Source: Spongilla lacustris (taxonomy: Eukaryota > Porifera > Demospongiae > Spongillida > Spongillidae). Taken from it: DNA of 64,000 bases. The notes below the pieces were generated by a model that was not told the origin of the DNA, did no database searches, and was given only the letters and a program-made list of their open reading frames with translations. This document shows, one piece after another, positions 1-10,925 of the stretch (the first letter of the stretch is position 1; every line of letters starts with the position of its first letter). The translations under genes and the position numbers were made by a program. The stretch spans positions 5,135,327-5,199,326 of the forward strand of contig OX442426.1 of assembly GCA_949361645.1 (NCBI GenBank), in the 5' to 3' direction.

Positions 1-345
1 ATTAATGTATATCTGCGCAAGTATCATGCACGTTACCCTGGGGAACATGTATGCAGTGATGCACTACTGCTGCAAACGTTAAAACAATGTCATACATATA
101 TGCTGTTCAACGTCTATAGCTTTACTAGAGTAGCTATTGCAGGTATGCTAAATTTGGGTTACCCTTGGGCAGCCCACGAGTATCTCTTCATCATTAATAT
201 TATCACAGAGTAAAAATTGATTTAGGCCTATACGCTATAAGCTATACCTATAGCTGGGCATGCGCACTATGCGGCCGCGATAATATACTTTTAAAATATG
301 TTACACCGGTGTAATTTCGCCGCGTGAACTAAAGGCAAATGAATA
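1..345. repeat. Left part of segmental duplication, copy A
   Basis: This stretch has no coding signal. It matches 42754-43055 closely in direct orientation: both run from a start near ATTAATGTATATCTGCGC through CTTTACTAGAGT to a shared block CGTGAACTAAAGGCAAATGA. It is the outer edge of the duplicated segment that also carries the receptor genes. Copy B carries the CGTGAACTAA block twice (about 43030 and 43155). Confidence 0.85.
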
Positions 346-579
346 GTAAAAAAAAAAAAAAAGTTATCTTCAATAGAGTTGCCATGCAGTGCAATTACTT
401 TAATTTCAGTTCCCCATTTCCATTTGATTTGTGGTTAGGTAGTCAGAAACATTCATGTTGTTTAGATGCCTTTATTCAAACTCAGATCAGTTGATACATA
501 TAACTTTTTTTTACATGCAGACATACGAAAAAAAAAATCCATGATGATCTTGCATGAGGCAATGTAACCTCGTAGCTTA

Positions 580-601
580 TACACCTATCAATGGTAAGTG
601 C

Positions 602-636
<35 letters not shown>

Positions 637-1215
637 CCAATCCCGGTACATATGGGAGATTAGTGGGGGATTTGACTGCTAATTGGATTATTGTTCGACC
701 AGCACGGGGGATTTGTCATTGGGTGCAGTCTACAAATGGCGCGCGCTGCGAATGACAAAAAAGTTTCTTGTCTCATTGCCTCCGTATCGATGGATTCTAG
801 ACAAAAACGACGAAAATGATATGGAATCAGCAGTCAGGGCATTGTTTAGTGATCGCGAGCTAATCCACAATAGCGTTTTGCAGGTTGTACGGTTGCAACA
901 GGTAAGTGTGCTGTATACTGTGGAGTCGTAGCGATACCTCAAATACGACAGCACTTTAAACTTAACACGAGCGGAACATCAACACAAACAAGCATGCACT
1001 TTAAAAAGTATAGTAGAACAACATGTGCACCGTAGGCCTTCTAATTATAATATATTTCAGAATAGACAGGACAGGGTCGAGCAGGGGGTCATTTGACCAG
1101 TTATTAACCCCCAACTGTGGGGCATTTGATTTAATAAATGTCAAATCCCCCATATGTCGGGGGGGGGGGGGGGGGGGGGGGGGGGGTTGCATTTACCATT
1201 GATAGGTGCATTATT
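580..1215. repeat. Inverted repeat with poly-C / poly-G arms
   Basis: The plus strand at 584-690 reads CACCTATCAATGGTAAGTGC, then a run of 32 C, then CATATGGGAGATTAG and GGGGGATTTGAC. The minus strand from 1215 down to about 1130 reads the same series: CACCTATCAATGGTAAATGC, a C run of 28, then CATATGGGGGATTTGAC. The two arms are therefore inverted copies about 500 bp apart. An open stretch on the plus strand at 749-900, ending at a possible donor (CAG/GTAAGT at 900), lies between them, but I recognise no product there. Confidence 0.7.
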
Positions 1216-1939
1216 GCCCTGAACAAGCAGTTTCCATCACCTTCTATCACATCAACTTTCAAAGGTGCTCCTAATGCTCCTGTCTTGCGACGTTCACAGT
1301 TAGAATTCGGAGTTGGCAGTAGCTGAGGATTGATTGCACTTTTGTTTCCTCCAAGCAGGTGTTGTAGTACAATACCAATTCCATGCAGTAGTGAGTTCAC
1401 TCACGAACTGAACATCTTTATATTAGTTTTATCATCATTTTTGTGTGACTCACGTTCCTGTTCATCTGAAACCCTCTTGAAACTGCTGTCATTCTGTGTA
1501 CCATCCAGGTGCTTTCTATCTTGAGTTTCTGCTTCATTATCATCCCTCTTTTTCAATTTCCTGTCCTTCAATAAATTTCTTCTGTTTTCGATTCATCTTC
1601 TTTCCATCTACTTTTCTACCCTCTTTCTGAATTTCTGTTTCATCAATATCTTTTTTCTTTCCCCTTCATCTTAACCTCTGCATACCTAAAATGCAGGATG
1701 CCTGTTCTACTGGACACTTTTCTTATCATGTCTTGTCTACCTTTCATGATCATTTTCTCTGGGTTGTTAACAGCCGCTTGATAAATACGCATCAATTGCG
1801 TTGTAATCGGGTTCGCTGCGCCATTACTTGTGGTGTCAGCATCTTCTACGTCTTTCTCTCCTCCATTCATCGTATTATCTACCGTCATTCCCCATTGCCT
1901 GTATCTGCCATTTAGACATATTTCCAGAGCACCATGCAC
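1131..1939 (-). pseudogene. Degenerate OTU-type cysteine protease ORF (fragment)
   Basis: Read on the minus strand, 1400-1190 contains GDGNCLFRAI, the OTU-family catalytic block in which the Asp and Cys are active-site residues. Upstream (1939-1405) is a Lys/Glu-rich region that stays protein-like only if the frame is changed at least twice, and a stop precedes the OTU segment. After the OTU block the frame runs into a poly-G/C tract directly behind a GTAAATG donor-like site. No continuation of the OTU domain, including its catalytic His, was found. OTU domains are known as accessory proteases in several eukaryotic DNA transposons, so a transposon origin is plausible. That origin is inference. 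Confidence 0.5.
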
Positions 1940-2029
1940 GTGGTTGAGATGCTCTTTGCAGGCTACGATCAGAGTTAAGATTGATATAATTATACCGATT
2001 CCAAAATTCAGTCCATCCTAACTAGGTAG

Positions 2030-2200
2030 CGCGGACCGTAGATTATATGTTACCTGACTGAGTACACCTTACCCGGGTAATTGTTTAGGTAACATGGAGT
2101 GTAGAGTACACCATACCTCCAGGCGCGGTGTACTCTAGAGTTAGGTACCGTGTAATCTAGATTCCATTATACCTAGAGTACATTGTACCTATTACACCGG
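2030..2200. repeat. Cluster of short inverted repeats
   Basis: Several short palindromic elements are packed here: GTAGAGTACACCAT against GGTGTACTCTAG, plus GTTACCTGAC, TTAGGTACC and ACCTAGAGTAC. No ORF is present. It looks like a small foldback remnant. The following stretch (2200-3290) holds only AT-rich sequence and one block near 2256-2322 that is shared with 43610-43680. Confidence 0.4.
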
Positions 2201-3289
2201 GCCTGAAGTATTGCCATCCTTTCCCGTAGCATCTACCGGTACCAATGAGATGTAGTGTAGGTATATGTATAGTTTTGTGTGTATGCATGCGTAATCTATT
2301 TGCACGTATCTAATGCACTCTACATCTGAGCTTGTTTCTCTCCTTACGAAGCACCCATCTCCCTCGATCCCTTCTCCTATATTCATATCTCTCCTTGTTT
2401 TGGTTCCACGGTTCGGACAATTCCCTCTTCTCAGGTGTTGCACGTGATGTGGATACTAATTGTGTTTAAAAAAAATAAAATACTGGACCATTGATTCGCA
2501 TAAATACATGGTTCTGCTTCATATTTTCAGTCATATGTATATATTGAGGGTGCAGAAATACTTTTAAATTAATGGTCATTATCAATTGGCGCCATTTTAG
2601 CATGTTCCCTGCTACTGAATTCCATCACTCGACACGAAGTCGATACAACTAGGCGGCTTTATTGCTTTATATGCTTGATTTTGGAAACTGACTTCTGAGA
2701 CCATGTACATGGTATGATAATGATATGTGTGCCTCCCCTGGAATATCTATAAACCTCACAGATACTTAACACAAATATTCACATCATGCAACTAACTAAT
2801 CATATTGACACACCTCTCCATCCCAAATCTCTCTCCCTCAGTCCCTCTAGTCTTTTCTCTCTGCCTTCCTCTTTCACACTCTCCCCCCCATCCTCTCTCA
2901 CTCAGTTCCTATACACTTCCACTCCTTATAACAATGCACGACATGAATTGATAAGATGTGAATGATTTTAAAATTGTATTAGAAGTCCTCTTTATGGTAA
3001 TAATGGATTGATAAAGTGGTGTCTAAATTGTATGTTGGTATGGTATATAGGTGTATCTCCCTTTTTTTTTAATGCCTAAATACACTATGCAGTTAAAGAT
3101 TTAATGAAGTGGGATGTATATAATACTTCAAGAAATGCTACTTATGATTTAGAAATTGTATGGTGCAAATATACTTGCACATTCAGGTATGAAGTGGAGG
3201 GACTAAATGAACCAAGCCTGCCAAGAAAAGGTTTTATTTGCTTCGTTTGATAGTGAAGTTGACAAATAAGTGCCTGTATTCATTAGCTT

Positions 3290-4480
3290 GTGTGTTTAGA
3301 AATATTCCAAATTCCGTGTGGAATTGCTGTGTTCAGTGGCCACGGTGCTCCAGGTTCCTTTTTTAACACCTACATGTATCAGGGGTACACAGCTTTAGTA
3401 CTGCAGGGCATGACAAAGACTAGGGGGATAATTTATCCATGCTCAGCTATGTTGCCACTTATCCAATCCCTGTCCATCCCATCCACCTGGATCCAGAACT
3501 GGTACACATATCATGTGGCTCCTCTTGTGCATCTAAACTTCATCATAGTTTCAATCTTTATGTGATTTGGGATCCAAATATGGCTACTATCCAGAACTGA
3601 TGAAGACAGTTCTCCAACAATTATGGATAAAAAGCTATAAGGTTTCCTTTCAAATCTTAGTCATTAGTGTGGAGAAAGGGCATCATTTCCTGGGACATTT
3701 TATAGGAGGCGCTGATAGCACAAGCCAGTTTGTAGTGTCTAAGATCAAAGAATGGACTTCAAGTATCATCACACTGAGTAAAGCTGCTGCAATGTTCCCT
3801 CAGGCTGCTTTTGCTGCCGTGCATGTCAAAATCCTTTCAATTTGAGTGGACCTTACATATAACAAAAAATAAAACAGTACAGCGTTCAATTCATGGCCAC
3901 TGCTTTCACACAATTTACATTTGTCTGCAACACAATTCTGAGATGCATTAGAGACCTTTACTTAACATGGCCACAACCTGTTATGGATGAGGTATTGTAT
4001 TCAATCTTGAGCATGTCTAAAGAGAGGCTAGTTACCTACCACCAGTATGAAGTAAGATATGCACTGGGAGACATATATGGCCTCAATAATGTGCTAAAAG
4101 AGCCAGTAGTGCAGTAGGCTAATATTAACCTGGCATGGCACTCCCGCCTTGATTTCAGACATCAGTACCAGAGGGCTATGGCAACCTCAAACAGTAGCAT
4201 TGCTTGGTGTGCATGTTGTGGACAGTAATGCACCAGTGTACATACATCGTGGCTCCACAGCAGAACAGGAGAAAAGATTACAATTGCACTGCTCAAGTAT
4301 GCTTGGCATCATTCACACCTTTTGTGGTATCCACTGTCTTGCTTGAATGACTCACCTGAAGAAGTTTACAATATGAGATAAACCTATCGGGCTTTCTTTT
4401 GCTGTCCTCAGAGCCACAAATCTTTATCTTCTTGTGACTTGCACCAAGTGAATGAGTGGAGTTCAGATAGATGATGGTGT
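3290..4480 (+). pseudogene. Non-LTR retrotransposon ORF remnant (copy A)
   Basis: Several frames together show the back half of a LINE-type polyprotein. The pieces are MLPLIQSL and WIQNWY near 3450-3510 (the reverse-transcriptase region around the usual YxDD box, here lost), GSKYGYYPE at 3567, a block with QFV and KEWTSSI near 3730-3770, and LWQPQTVALLGVHVVDSNAP near 4180. It ends with LSFAVLRATNLYL near 4390. It is full of stops and frameshifts, so it is a dead copy. A diverged second copy lies at the same place upstream of receptor B, so the insertion predates the segmental duplication. Family assignment is by recognition only. Confidence 0.6.
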
Positions 4481-4865
4481 ATGGCCAATGACAGAGTTAA
4501 CAAGCTTTGATACACACTCTTCTTTGTATTATTTATTATCATTATTCTAAGCATCACTATAATGTACATACATGTATATCCTTATATGTTAAAACCAGCA
4601 ATGTCTGAAGTTTGAACCTTATCATGCCTGTATAATAATCACTGTGAATGACACATGCTTAGAAAAAATGCTTATGCAATAACCTGATCAACAAATGTGC
4701 TTCATACCTCATTAATTATGCCTTTAAGTGTTTTTTAACACATACTTGTATCTGTGTCATCATCATGTACAGATATCTCAAACTGTGTGTACGCTTCCGT
4801 GGCATATAAGTGGGTAGTATTATAAATGTATGACAAATCTTTCCTTTTTTATTGCAAACTACAGA

Positions 4866-7800
4866 ATGTGGATTAATCAATGCTCATTACTTATTGTGAT
4901 TTCAGGTAAGTTTTATAATATACGTACAGCCACATGTGTGCACATACATTGCTTCTACTAACCTTTTTTCCATTGCAAGTACACATACAAGGGATTGCTG
5001 CATGTTCATTTGGAAATAACCTCACTCAGCTTACATCCTCATCACGAAGTGGTCTTATTGTGAACACAGCAAATGTAGCACAGTGTCCCGGGAATGCTAC
5101 CACATGGAACATGTGTTACTACAGTTCAACCACTGACCAGACAAGCACAGTGTACCTTGGTGTTTACAGGTCATACAATACCCAATACACCTTGGTCTCA
5201 GGATCACCTTCAAACTACATGATATCAATACCTCAACCTTCATCCAACTACTCTTGCATCAATTTCTCAATACCGCAGTCTCAGCAGTTCATGTTACAAA
5301 GTGGAGATATTATTGCAGCATGTGTGCAACCATCAGGTAGTGGACGTCTAGGTATTGTAGCCACCAATGCTCCAACAACTATACCAATGATGATGAATGC
5401 TGTATGTGGACCACTATCATCACCACTACCAAGCCCTATTACAGGAACAGGAACAGGATTCACACCACGCTCCATAGCTCTCCATGTATCACTTGGTATT
5501 TCATATTCAATTCCTGATGTGCACTTTACCATCTTTTAGTGATGTGTTCATTTAGATGTCAATGAGTGTGCAGTGAACAATGGAGGATGCAGCCAGTTAT
5601 GTGTGGACAAATCTGTGGGCTACAACTGTACCTGCTACCCAGGTTATGTACTTACATGTACATGTACTTCAGATATGAGGAACTGCTCAGGTGAGCATGG
5701 AAAGTAGGAATATGTGTAAAATCATGACATATACTTTGACAGATTGCAATTTTTATTTGCATGCATATTTGTGTATCTCCAAAATCAGTCATCACTTCAA
5801 GCACTGTTCCTACAAGCAAAGTTCCTACAAGCACTGTTCCTACAAGCAAAGTTCCTACAAGCACTGTTCCTACAAGCACTGTTCCTACAAGCACTGTTCC
5901 TACAAGCACTGTTCCTACAAGCACTGTTCCTACAAGCACTGTTTATACAAGTACTGTTCCTACAATCATTGTTCCTACAAACATTGTTCCTACAAGCGCT
6001 GTTCCTACAAACTCTTCTGGTGAGGCAATTATATATTTTGTCGTTATACTGTTGTTCTCATCTTGCCATACAGTGGCAGTCTCCCCCTTGTGATTAGTCG
6101 GATACATGTACAGGGAGGAGGGGGCGCAGCTACATGTACATGTACATGGTGCTGTTCAATGTGTATGCATTCAATTTTATAATGGTTGTGTATTAATAGA
6201 AACAAAACCAATTAATGCTGACCACATATGGTTGTAAGGCCACAGGTGTTTTGGTGCCCCCACCCTAGCCTAAACTAGCCAGGCTGCCACTGTTGCCATT
6301 GAATTGTTCTAAAAGTATACGGCTATGCTGCAATGAATTTGAGTAGGATGGAGTGACACTAGCATATAATCTTTGAAGATTAAATATTTGGCTTTGGCAT
6401 ATTATATAGTAATTATATATTTAAATCATAAATGCTCTGATCAAAACATGTTATTTCTGTGATTAAGTCTTCCTAGCTTTTCCAGACATGTTTTTAGAGT
6501 ATAGTAATAATTTTAATTCGTCCACTGCATAACAGAACGTACCATCATACGTTTTAATCATCTATGCCTGTACATGCCACTCAGATCAAATCTATTTTCC
6601 TGATTACAAGTAATGGCTTTATATGATGATAAGTGCACAATATATTTGCATGTACAGGGTATTAGCTTCACAATCAAAATGCTATTATTTCTATCTATCA
6701 GTGTCTGCTGGTGTCTAGTTCACTTAATGAATTCACCATTACTAGTTGCCATTATTTAACACATGTACGTTTACACAATACAAATTACATGTTAATGGGA
6801 TTCCTATTTCAATTCCTACTAAAAGTTTAATCTAGCCTAAGAAACATATTTACATATTCCAAGTGCCAGATTAACAAATGAATGTCTCTGGGCTTTTTTA
6901 ATTTGTTGTCCTAACCTTGCGTGATACAAAGTAAATGAAGTCTAAAACATAACATTTTACTGAACAAACTCCATATTAATCTCAAAATACAAATAGAAAT
7001 CTTAATCGGCTAATTTTCTGCTACGCAACTCTGAGCTGTTCCCCTTTATCTACTCCTGCTTATTCAACCTCTTCTTCCCTCTATTTTCATGACACCATCA
7101 TTATCTCGGCAGAAGGGGTACAACAAGGTGACCCTCTTGGTCCTTTGTTGTTCTGCCTTGTTATCTTTCCTTTGACATGGGTGTTACATTCTGAGTTTCA
7201 TATATTCTACCTTGATGATGCAACCTTAGGTGGCAATGAGCTAATATATGTGATGATTTTAAGATGATTGAAAGAGCAGCTGCTGTGGTTGGCCTGGAGC
7301 TTAACCATCACAAATCAGAACCCATATGTGCAGATCAAGCTGGTCTTGCTCATTTGCACTTGGCACCTGACCTTTGTAGGGTCAGTCCCCACACTGCTAC
7401 TTTGCTGGACTCACCAATTGCTTGATCCATTGATGAAGCCTTGCGCGAATAAGTGGAAGCTCTCAAGAAAATGAAATCATGCTGAGTCTCCTGAGCAGCC
7501 AGGTTGCCTTGCTTCTGCACCACACCCATTTTCCATCCCTAAGATTTTGTATATCCTCAGGACAGCACCTTGTTTCACATCTCCTTGCTTACCAGTTTAT
7601 GATGCTGGATTGTGCAGCACTCTGAGTGAGGTTCTGAATGTCAATTTTTCATGTGAGTCAGCTTCGTCCCAGGCCACTCTGCCAGGCTGAGTCTATTTTG
7701 GTGGTATTGGGGTTCGTAGAGCTTCTCAGTTTGCAACTTCTGCCTACTTGGCCTCAGCTTCTGGTTTCTATGACATCATCAATTAAATTTTGCCTGCTTG

Positions 7801-9755
7801 GTTTTCTGACGTTCCATACATAGCTGTTGATGCCGCTGTTATTCAGTGGAGAGAGGGTCACAACAATCCACCTCCTGTCTCTTCTTCATTTTCCAGACAA
7901 AAGGCTTGGGACCTCCCTCACGTGTAAGAGACATATCATCGATCAGCTCTTACAGGGTGCCTCTGACTGCAGGTCTCGTGCCAGGTTACTGGCAGCAGCC
8001 ATTAAAGAGTCTGGGGCCTAGTTGTATGCCCTCCCTAGGCCTACGGATGGATAATCACACAACCCAGATAGTTGTTGGTCTCCATCTGGGTACACCACTT
8101 TGTCAACCCCACATCTGTCACCACTGTGGAGGTCATGTTGATGCCCTCGCTACTCATGGGCTCAGCTGCATCAAAAGCCAAGGTCATTTTTCTAGGTATG
8201 CTTCTATCAATGCCATCATACACAGGTCACTAGCTGCAGTTAATGTACCATCAACCCTTGAGCCCACTGGCCTATGCAGATCAGATGTAAAATGACCTGA
8301 TTGTTATATTGCGCCATGGAAGTCTGGCCAGTGTCTTTTTTGGGACTTTACATGTACTTGTGTTGACACCTTTGCACCATCAGGGTAGATAGAGCTGTAG
8401 CCACAGCTGCTGAAGCCAGAAAGAGGGAGAAGTATGCTCTGCTGTCCACATCCCATCAATGTGTCTCAATTGCAATTGAGACCTAAGGAGCCCTTAGCCC
8501 TGATGCTCTCAGTTTGCTCACTGATATCAGCAGGCATCAGAAGAGCATCACACATGGCAACCAGTCCTTCTCATTCCTTCTCCAGAGAGTGTCCATTGCA
8601 CTCCAGCACGCCAATGCTGGATACCCCAAGTAGCATGTAGCTTATATAGTATATCCCTGTGTATTTGCTTACTAGTGTACACACACATGTACATGTAGGC
8701 CTGTTACTTCTGCTGTAATTGATGCCTTTTAATGAACACAGTATTTATTTTTTAAAATTAAAAATATTAAAACTTTCTAGTATGTTCCAATGTGTTCTTA
8801 GATACCAGCTACTATGTATAAGAGGTTTTAGGTCTTTATTTAGCTCGTCTCTGCAGAGTGTAAATTTAACCCTAGCTGGTTTATGAACTTTCTTTTGCTC
8901 TGTTCTATATGATATGTAACACATACTCTATACTTAAGTTTTTAAACATTTTAAAAAGATATCGTACATGTATATAGTATACACATACATGGGAGTATGT
9001 ATTTATAAAGAGGTAACAATTATCTGATAGATCAGAACTGTATCTAATAGCCAGGCATTATTATACAATCACATTTATTATGGCATATTTGTAAATTGCA
9101 CTGTAAACTAGTGTCTTCTCTGAATCTCAGCACTGCAGAACCCAGTGTCAGCAGCTACAGGCATCACCATCATTGTCACCACCATCATTGTATCCTGCTT
9201 AATAGGTAAGGACTCTGTCCACAAATTATCTCTATCATTAATATTAATTATTACTATCACATCATCATTTTAGCTGTAGTGGTGACCACTGCTGTAACAA
9301 TTAGCATCATTCTATGCAGAAGAAAATACCACACAAAGATGTTAATGTCAGATACTGCTGCTGTGGGTAAGTTCATGGAATATGGTCATCTATATATTGA
9401 TACAATTTTAGATAAAAGCAGAATTGTAAATACTACTGAAATGGACATTGCCTTGGATGCCACATCACCAGGTATTAACACCACACCTATCACTGCACAT
9501 TGTGATGATGTAACACTGGAAGCAAATGAAGCATATCAGAAAAGAGATGAAATAACACAACTAAATGAAGCCTATGGAGTGCACCCAAGTGATCAGTATT
9601 CAAAGATAGCTTCTCCATTTGATGAAGGCTACTTGTATGTAGTGCACTCAGGAGATATGTTTCCAATATCTCCAAATGAAGCATATGGAGTGCACAAGCC
9701 AGATCTGCTGACCGCATCTTCAAATGAAGCCTATGGAGTGCATAATATGAACTGA
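4866..9755 (+). CDS. Kinase-less receptor paralogue A (cbEGF, TSTVP stalk, TM, NEAY tail)
   Basis: Six exons join without a stop: 4866-4905, 4980-5495, 5556-5690, 5789-6019, 9131-9205 and 9274-9755 (492 aa). All five introns are phase 1 with GT-AG ends. Exon 1 encodes a short signal-peptide start ([13 protein letters not shown]). Exon 2 is a Cys-containing ectodomain of about 170 aa, similar to those on sponge receptors. Exon 3 is a calcium-binding EGF module (DVNEC...GGC...YNCTCYPGY). Exon 4 has fourteen 15-bp units encoding TSTVP-like Thr/Ser/Pro repeats, a mucin-like stalk. Exons 5 and 6 together form one hydrophobic membrane segment ending in CRRK. The roughly 130-residue cytoplasmic tail carries NEAYQKR once and NEAYGVH three times (NxxY motifs), then a stop. 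No kinase exons follow before 12 kb. A GTAAGT inside exon 6 (9366) could allow an alternative isoform. Confidence 0.8.
5556..5690 (+). other. cbEGF exon with a 12-nt TACATGTA-type insertion
   Basis: The exon encodes DVNEC, NNGGC, a CxC pair and a final NCS, the pattern of a calcium-binding EGF module. Compared with the homologous exon of receptor B (45822-45944, 123 nt), this exon is 12 nt longer. The extra bases sit in a TTACATGTACATGTAC stretch near 5652-5668. They add two cysteines (TCTCT) between the fifth and sixth canonical ones. Confidence 0.75.
5800..6009 (+). repeat. 15-bp coding minisatellite (TSTVP repeats), receptor A
   Basis: Fourteen tandem 15-bp units close to AGCACTGTTCCTACA lie entirely within one exon and keep the frame. 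Units 2 and 4 read AGCAAAG; the last five are more diverged. The translated product is a Ser/Thr/Pro/Val stalk suited to O-glycosylation. The orthologous exon in receptor B has twelve units. Confidence 0.9.
7080..8640 (+). pseudogene. Non-LTR retrotransposon remnant inside intron 4 of receptor A
   Basis: In shifting frames the sequence encodes [15 protein letters not shown] near 7120, then YLDDATLGG (reverse-transcriptase YxDD box) near 7210. A Cys/His cluster [20 protein letters not shown] follows near 8110-8160, and a terminal CRSD..PD...PWKSG..LFWDFTC segment near 8275-8350. The latter resembles the PD...D pattern of the restriction-like endonuclease of site-selective LINEs. Numerous stops and frameshifts show it is dead. 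It sits in the 3.1-kb intron and is absent from the equivalent short intron of receptor B. It therefore probably inserted after the duplication, or was deleted from B. Confidence 0.65.
8641..9130. other. Rest of intron 4 of receptor A, no feature seen
   Basis: This is AT-rich intronic sequence with a few TACATGTA palindromes (for example near 8690 and 8966). I see no ORF, RNA gene or repeat array. Confidence 0.6.
9524..9752 (+). other. Repeated NEAY (NxxY) tyrosine motifs in receptor A tail
   Basis: The tail encodes NEAYQKR at about 9526, then NEAYGVH at about 9565, 9676 and 9724. The last of these is followed by NMN and the stop. The near-identical DNA around the motifs (AATGAAGCCTATGGAGTGCA) shows local duplication of one unit. 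NxxY is the core recognised by PTB domains, and the tyrosines could be SH2 sites if phosphorylated. That use is inference from motif knowledge. Confidence 0.75.
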
Positions 9756-10080
9756 ATTACATCTCGAACATTAGGGCATCCAATGTATACTTGCTATGTG
9801 AATGTCTCTTAGTCCAACATCATTTCAATTTGCTTGAACAATCATGAATTGGTTGGTTGTGTAAATAAGTTGATTTCTAGAGTCAACATTATTCAAATGT
9901 AAACTATATTAAATATATTAAATTATCAACCATATTATATTAATTACATCTCCATGGTGTATGTGATTATTTTGACCACAAAAGTGATCCAATTCACATA
10001 ATTGACACAATTGGGAAGTTGGTGGGACCAATCAAAATTGCATGTGCCAAAACATATAATTATAATTATAACTGCCTATT
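9756..10080. other. 3' flank of receptor A
   Basis: AT-rich sequence follows the stop codon. ATTAAA-type hexamers near 9909-9925 could serve as a polyadenylation signal. I see nothing else. Confidence 0.4.
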
Positions 10081-10440
10081 ATCTTTGTTGGGTTTGATAT
10101 CCATCAGCATTAGAGCTGAACCTATCATGCTCGGATGGCAAACAACCTGATGGTGTCACGACTGCACAATGGAAATCCAAATCAGGATATCCACTTGTCT
10201 GGGATGTCATATGTCCTTACACATTTGCAACCTCAGCTCATACATAGGCAACATCAGAGGTAGGAGCTGTTGTGGCATAAAAAAGAAGATTTATAATGAG
10301 ATCATAGCATGAACACATCTATTCTGTCCCATTGCTATGGAGACATCGGTGAGGTATCTTTGCCCTAGATGCCTCTGCAATTCTATGTGGTTATCACACC
10401 TGAATCAAAAATACATTCATCCAGCGAGCCTAACATAAAG
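10080..10440 (+). pseudogene. LINE C-terminal fragment (restriction-like endonuclease region)
   Basis: One frame near 10110-10260 reads DGKQPDGVTTAQWKS, then GYPLVWDVICP, then TSEVGAVVA. This is the same conserved PDG...WD block as at the end of the 7080-8640 remnant. A stop interrupts it, and the continuation near 10330-10400 (a SVPLLW segment) is shifted. It is an isolated, dead piece of a related element. Confidence 0.55.
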
Positions 10441-10789
10441 GCACACCTGTTACAAACCTTTCTGTTGCAGTGCAGAGGCAATGCAGTATCTGTCCTGGGG
10501 TGTGCTGGTTTAGATTTAGAAGTAGTGTAGTTATATATGTCTTGAACTTTGTGTTTGTGTTTCCTTTATTCTGTATCTTGTGTTTTGCATTTGAGCATAT
10601 ATACAATATTTAAAAAACTGGATTAGACCAGGTTTGCTGGTGAGAGAGCAGCAAAATTCGAGTAAACAGAAAGAGGAAACATTAATAGTGTTGTACTAAG
10701 GTTCACAGTGCCATCACCGTCATATTTTAAGCATGCAGGGGCCATCACCTGACATGCCAGTCGGTGTGGGAGGGTAGATAGTACCCATG

Positions 10790-10831
10790 TGTGGAATGTC
10801 CCCCTGGACATTCTGCACTAGGGCAATCTGT

Positions 10832-10862
<31 letters not shown>

Positions 10863-10925
10863 AGGGTCAAATGTCCACCCCCTCACCCTCGGACACTCTA
10901 CACTAGAACATAATGTCCTACCTAT
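10790..10925. repeat. Poly-C tract in a duplicated GGACATTCTGCACTAG unit
   Basis: A run of about 31 C (10832-10862) is flanked by two related units. GGACATTCTGCACTAGGGCA lies before it and GGACACTCTACACTAGAACA after it. A 33-bp tandem duplication (TATGTTATAAATAACATTTG) follows at 10970-11025. No coding capacity was seen from 10862 to about 12400, apart from a short stem near 11660 (GGACCCACGATAGTGGGTCC). Confidence 0.55.

Noticed and set aside
5744..6097. Open frames on both strands across the TSTVP repeats
   Set aside because: A 15-bp repeat keeps several frames open; only the frame joined to the EGF and membrane exons makes sense.
9366..9371. GTAAGT inside the last exon of receptor A as a constitutive donor
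   Set aside because: The open frame continues for 129 codons with ordered repeats, and no downstream exon was found; kept only as a possible isoform.
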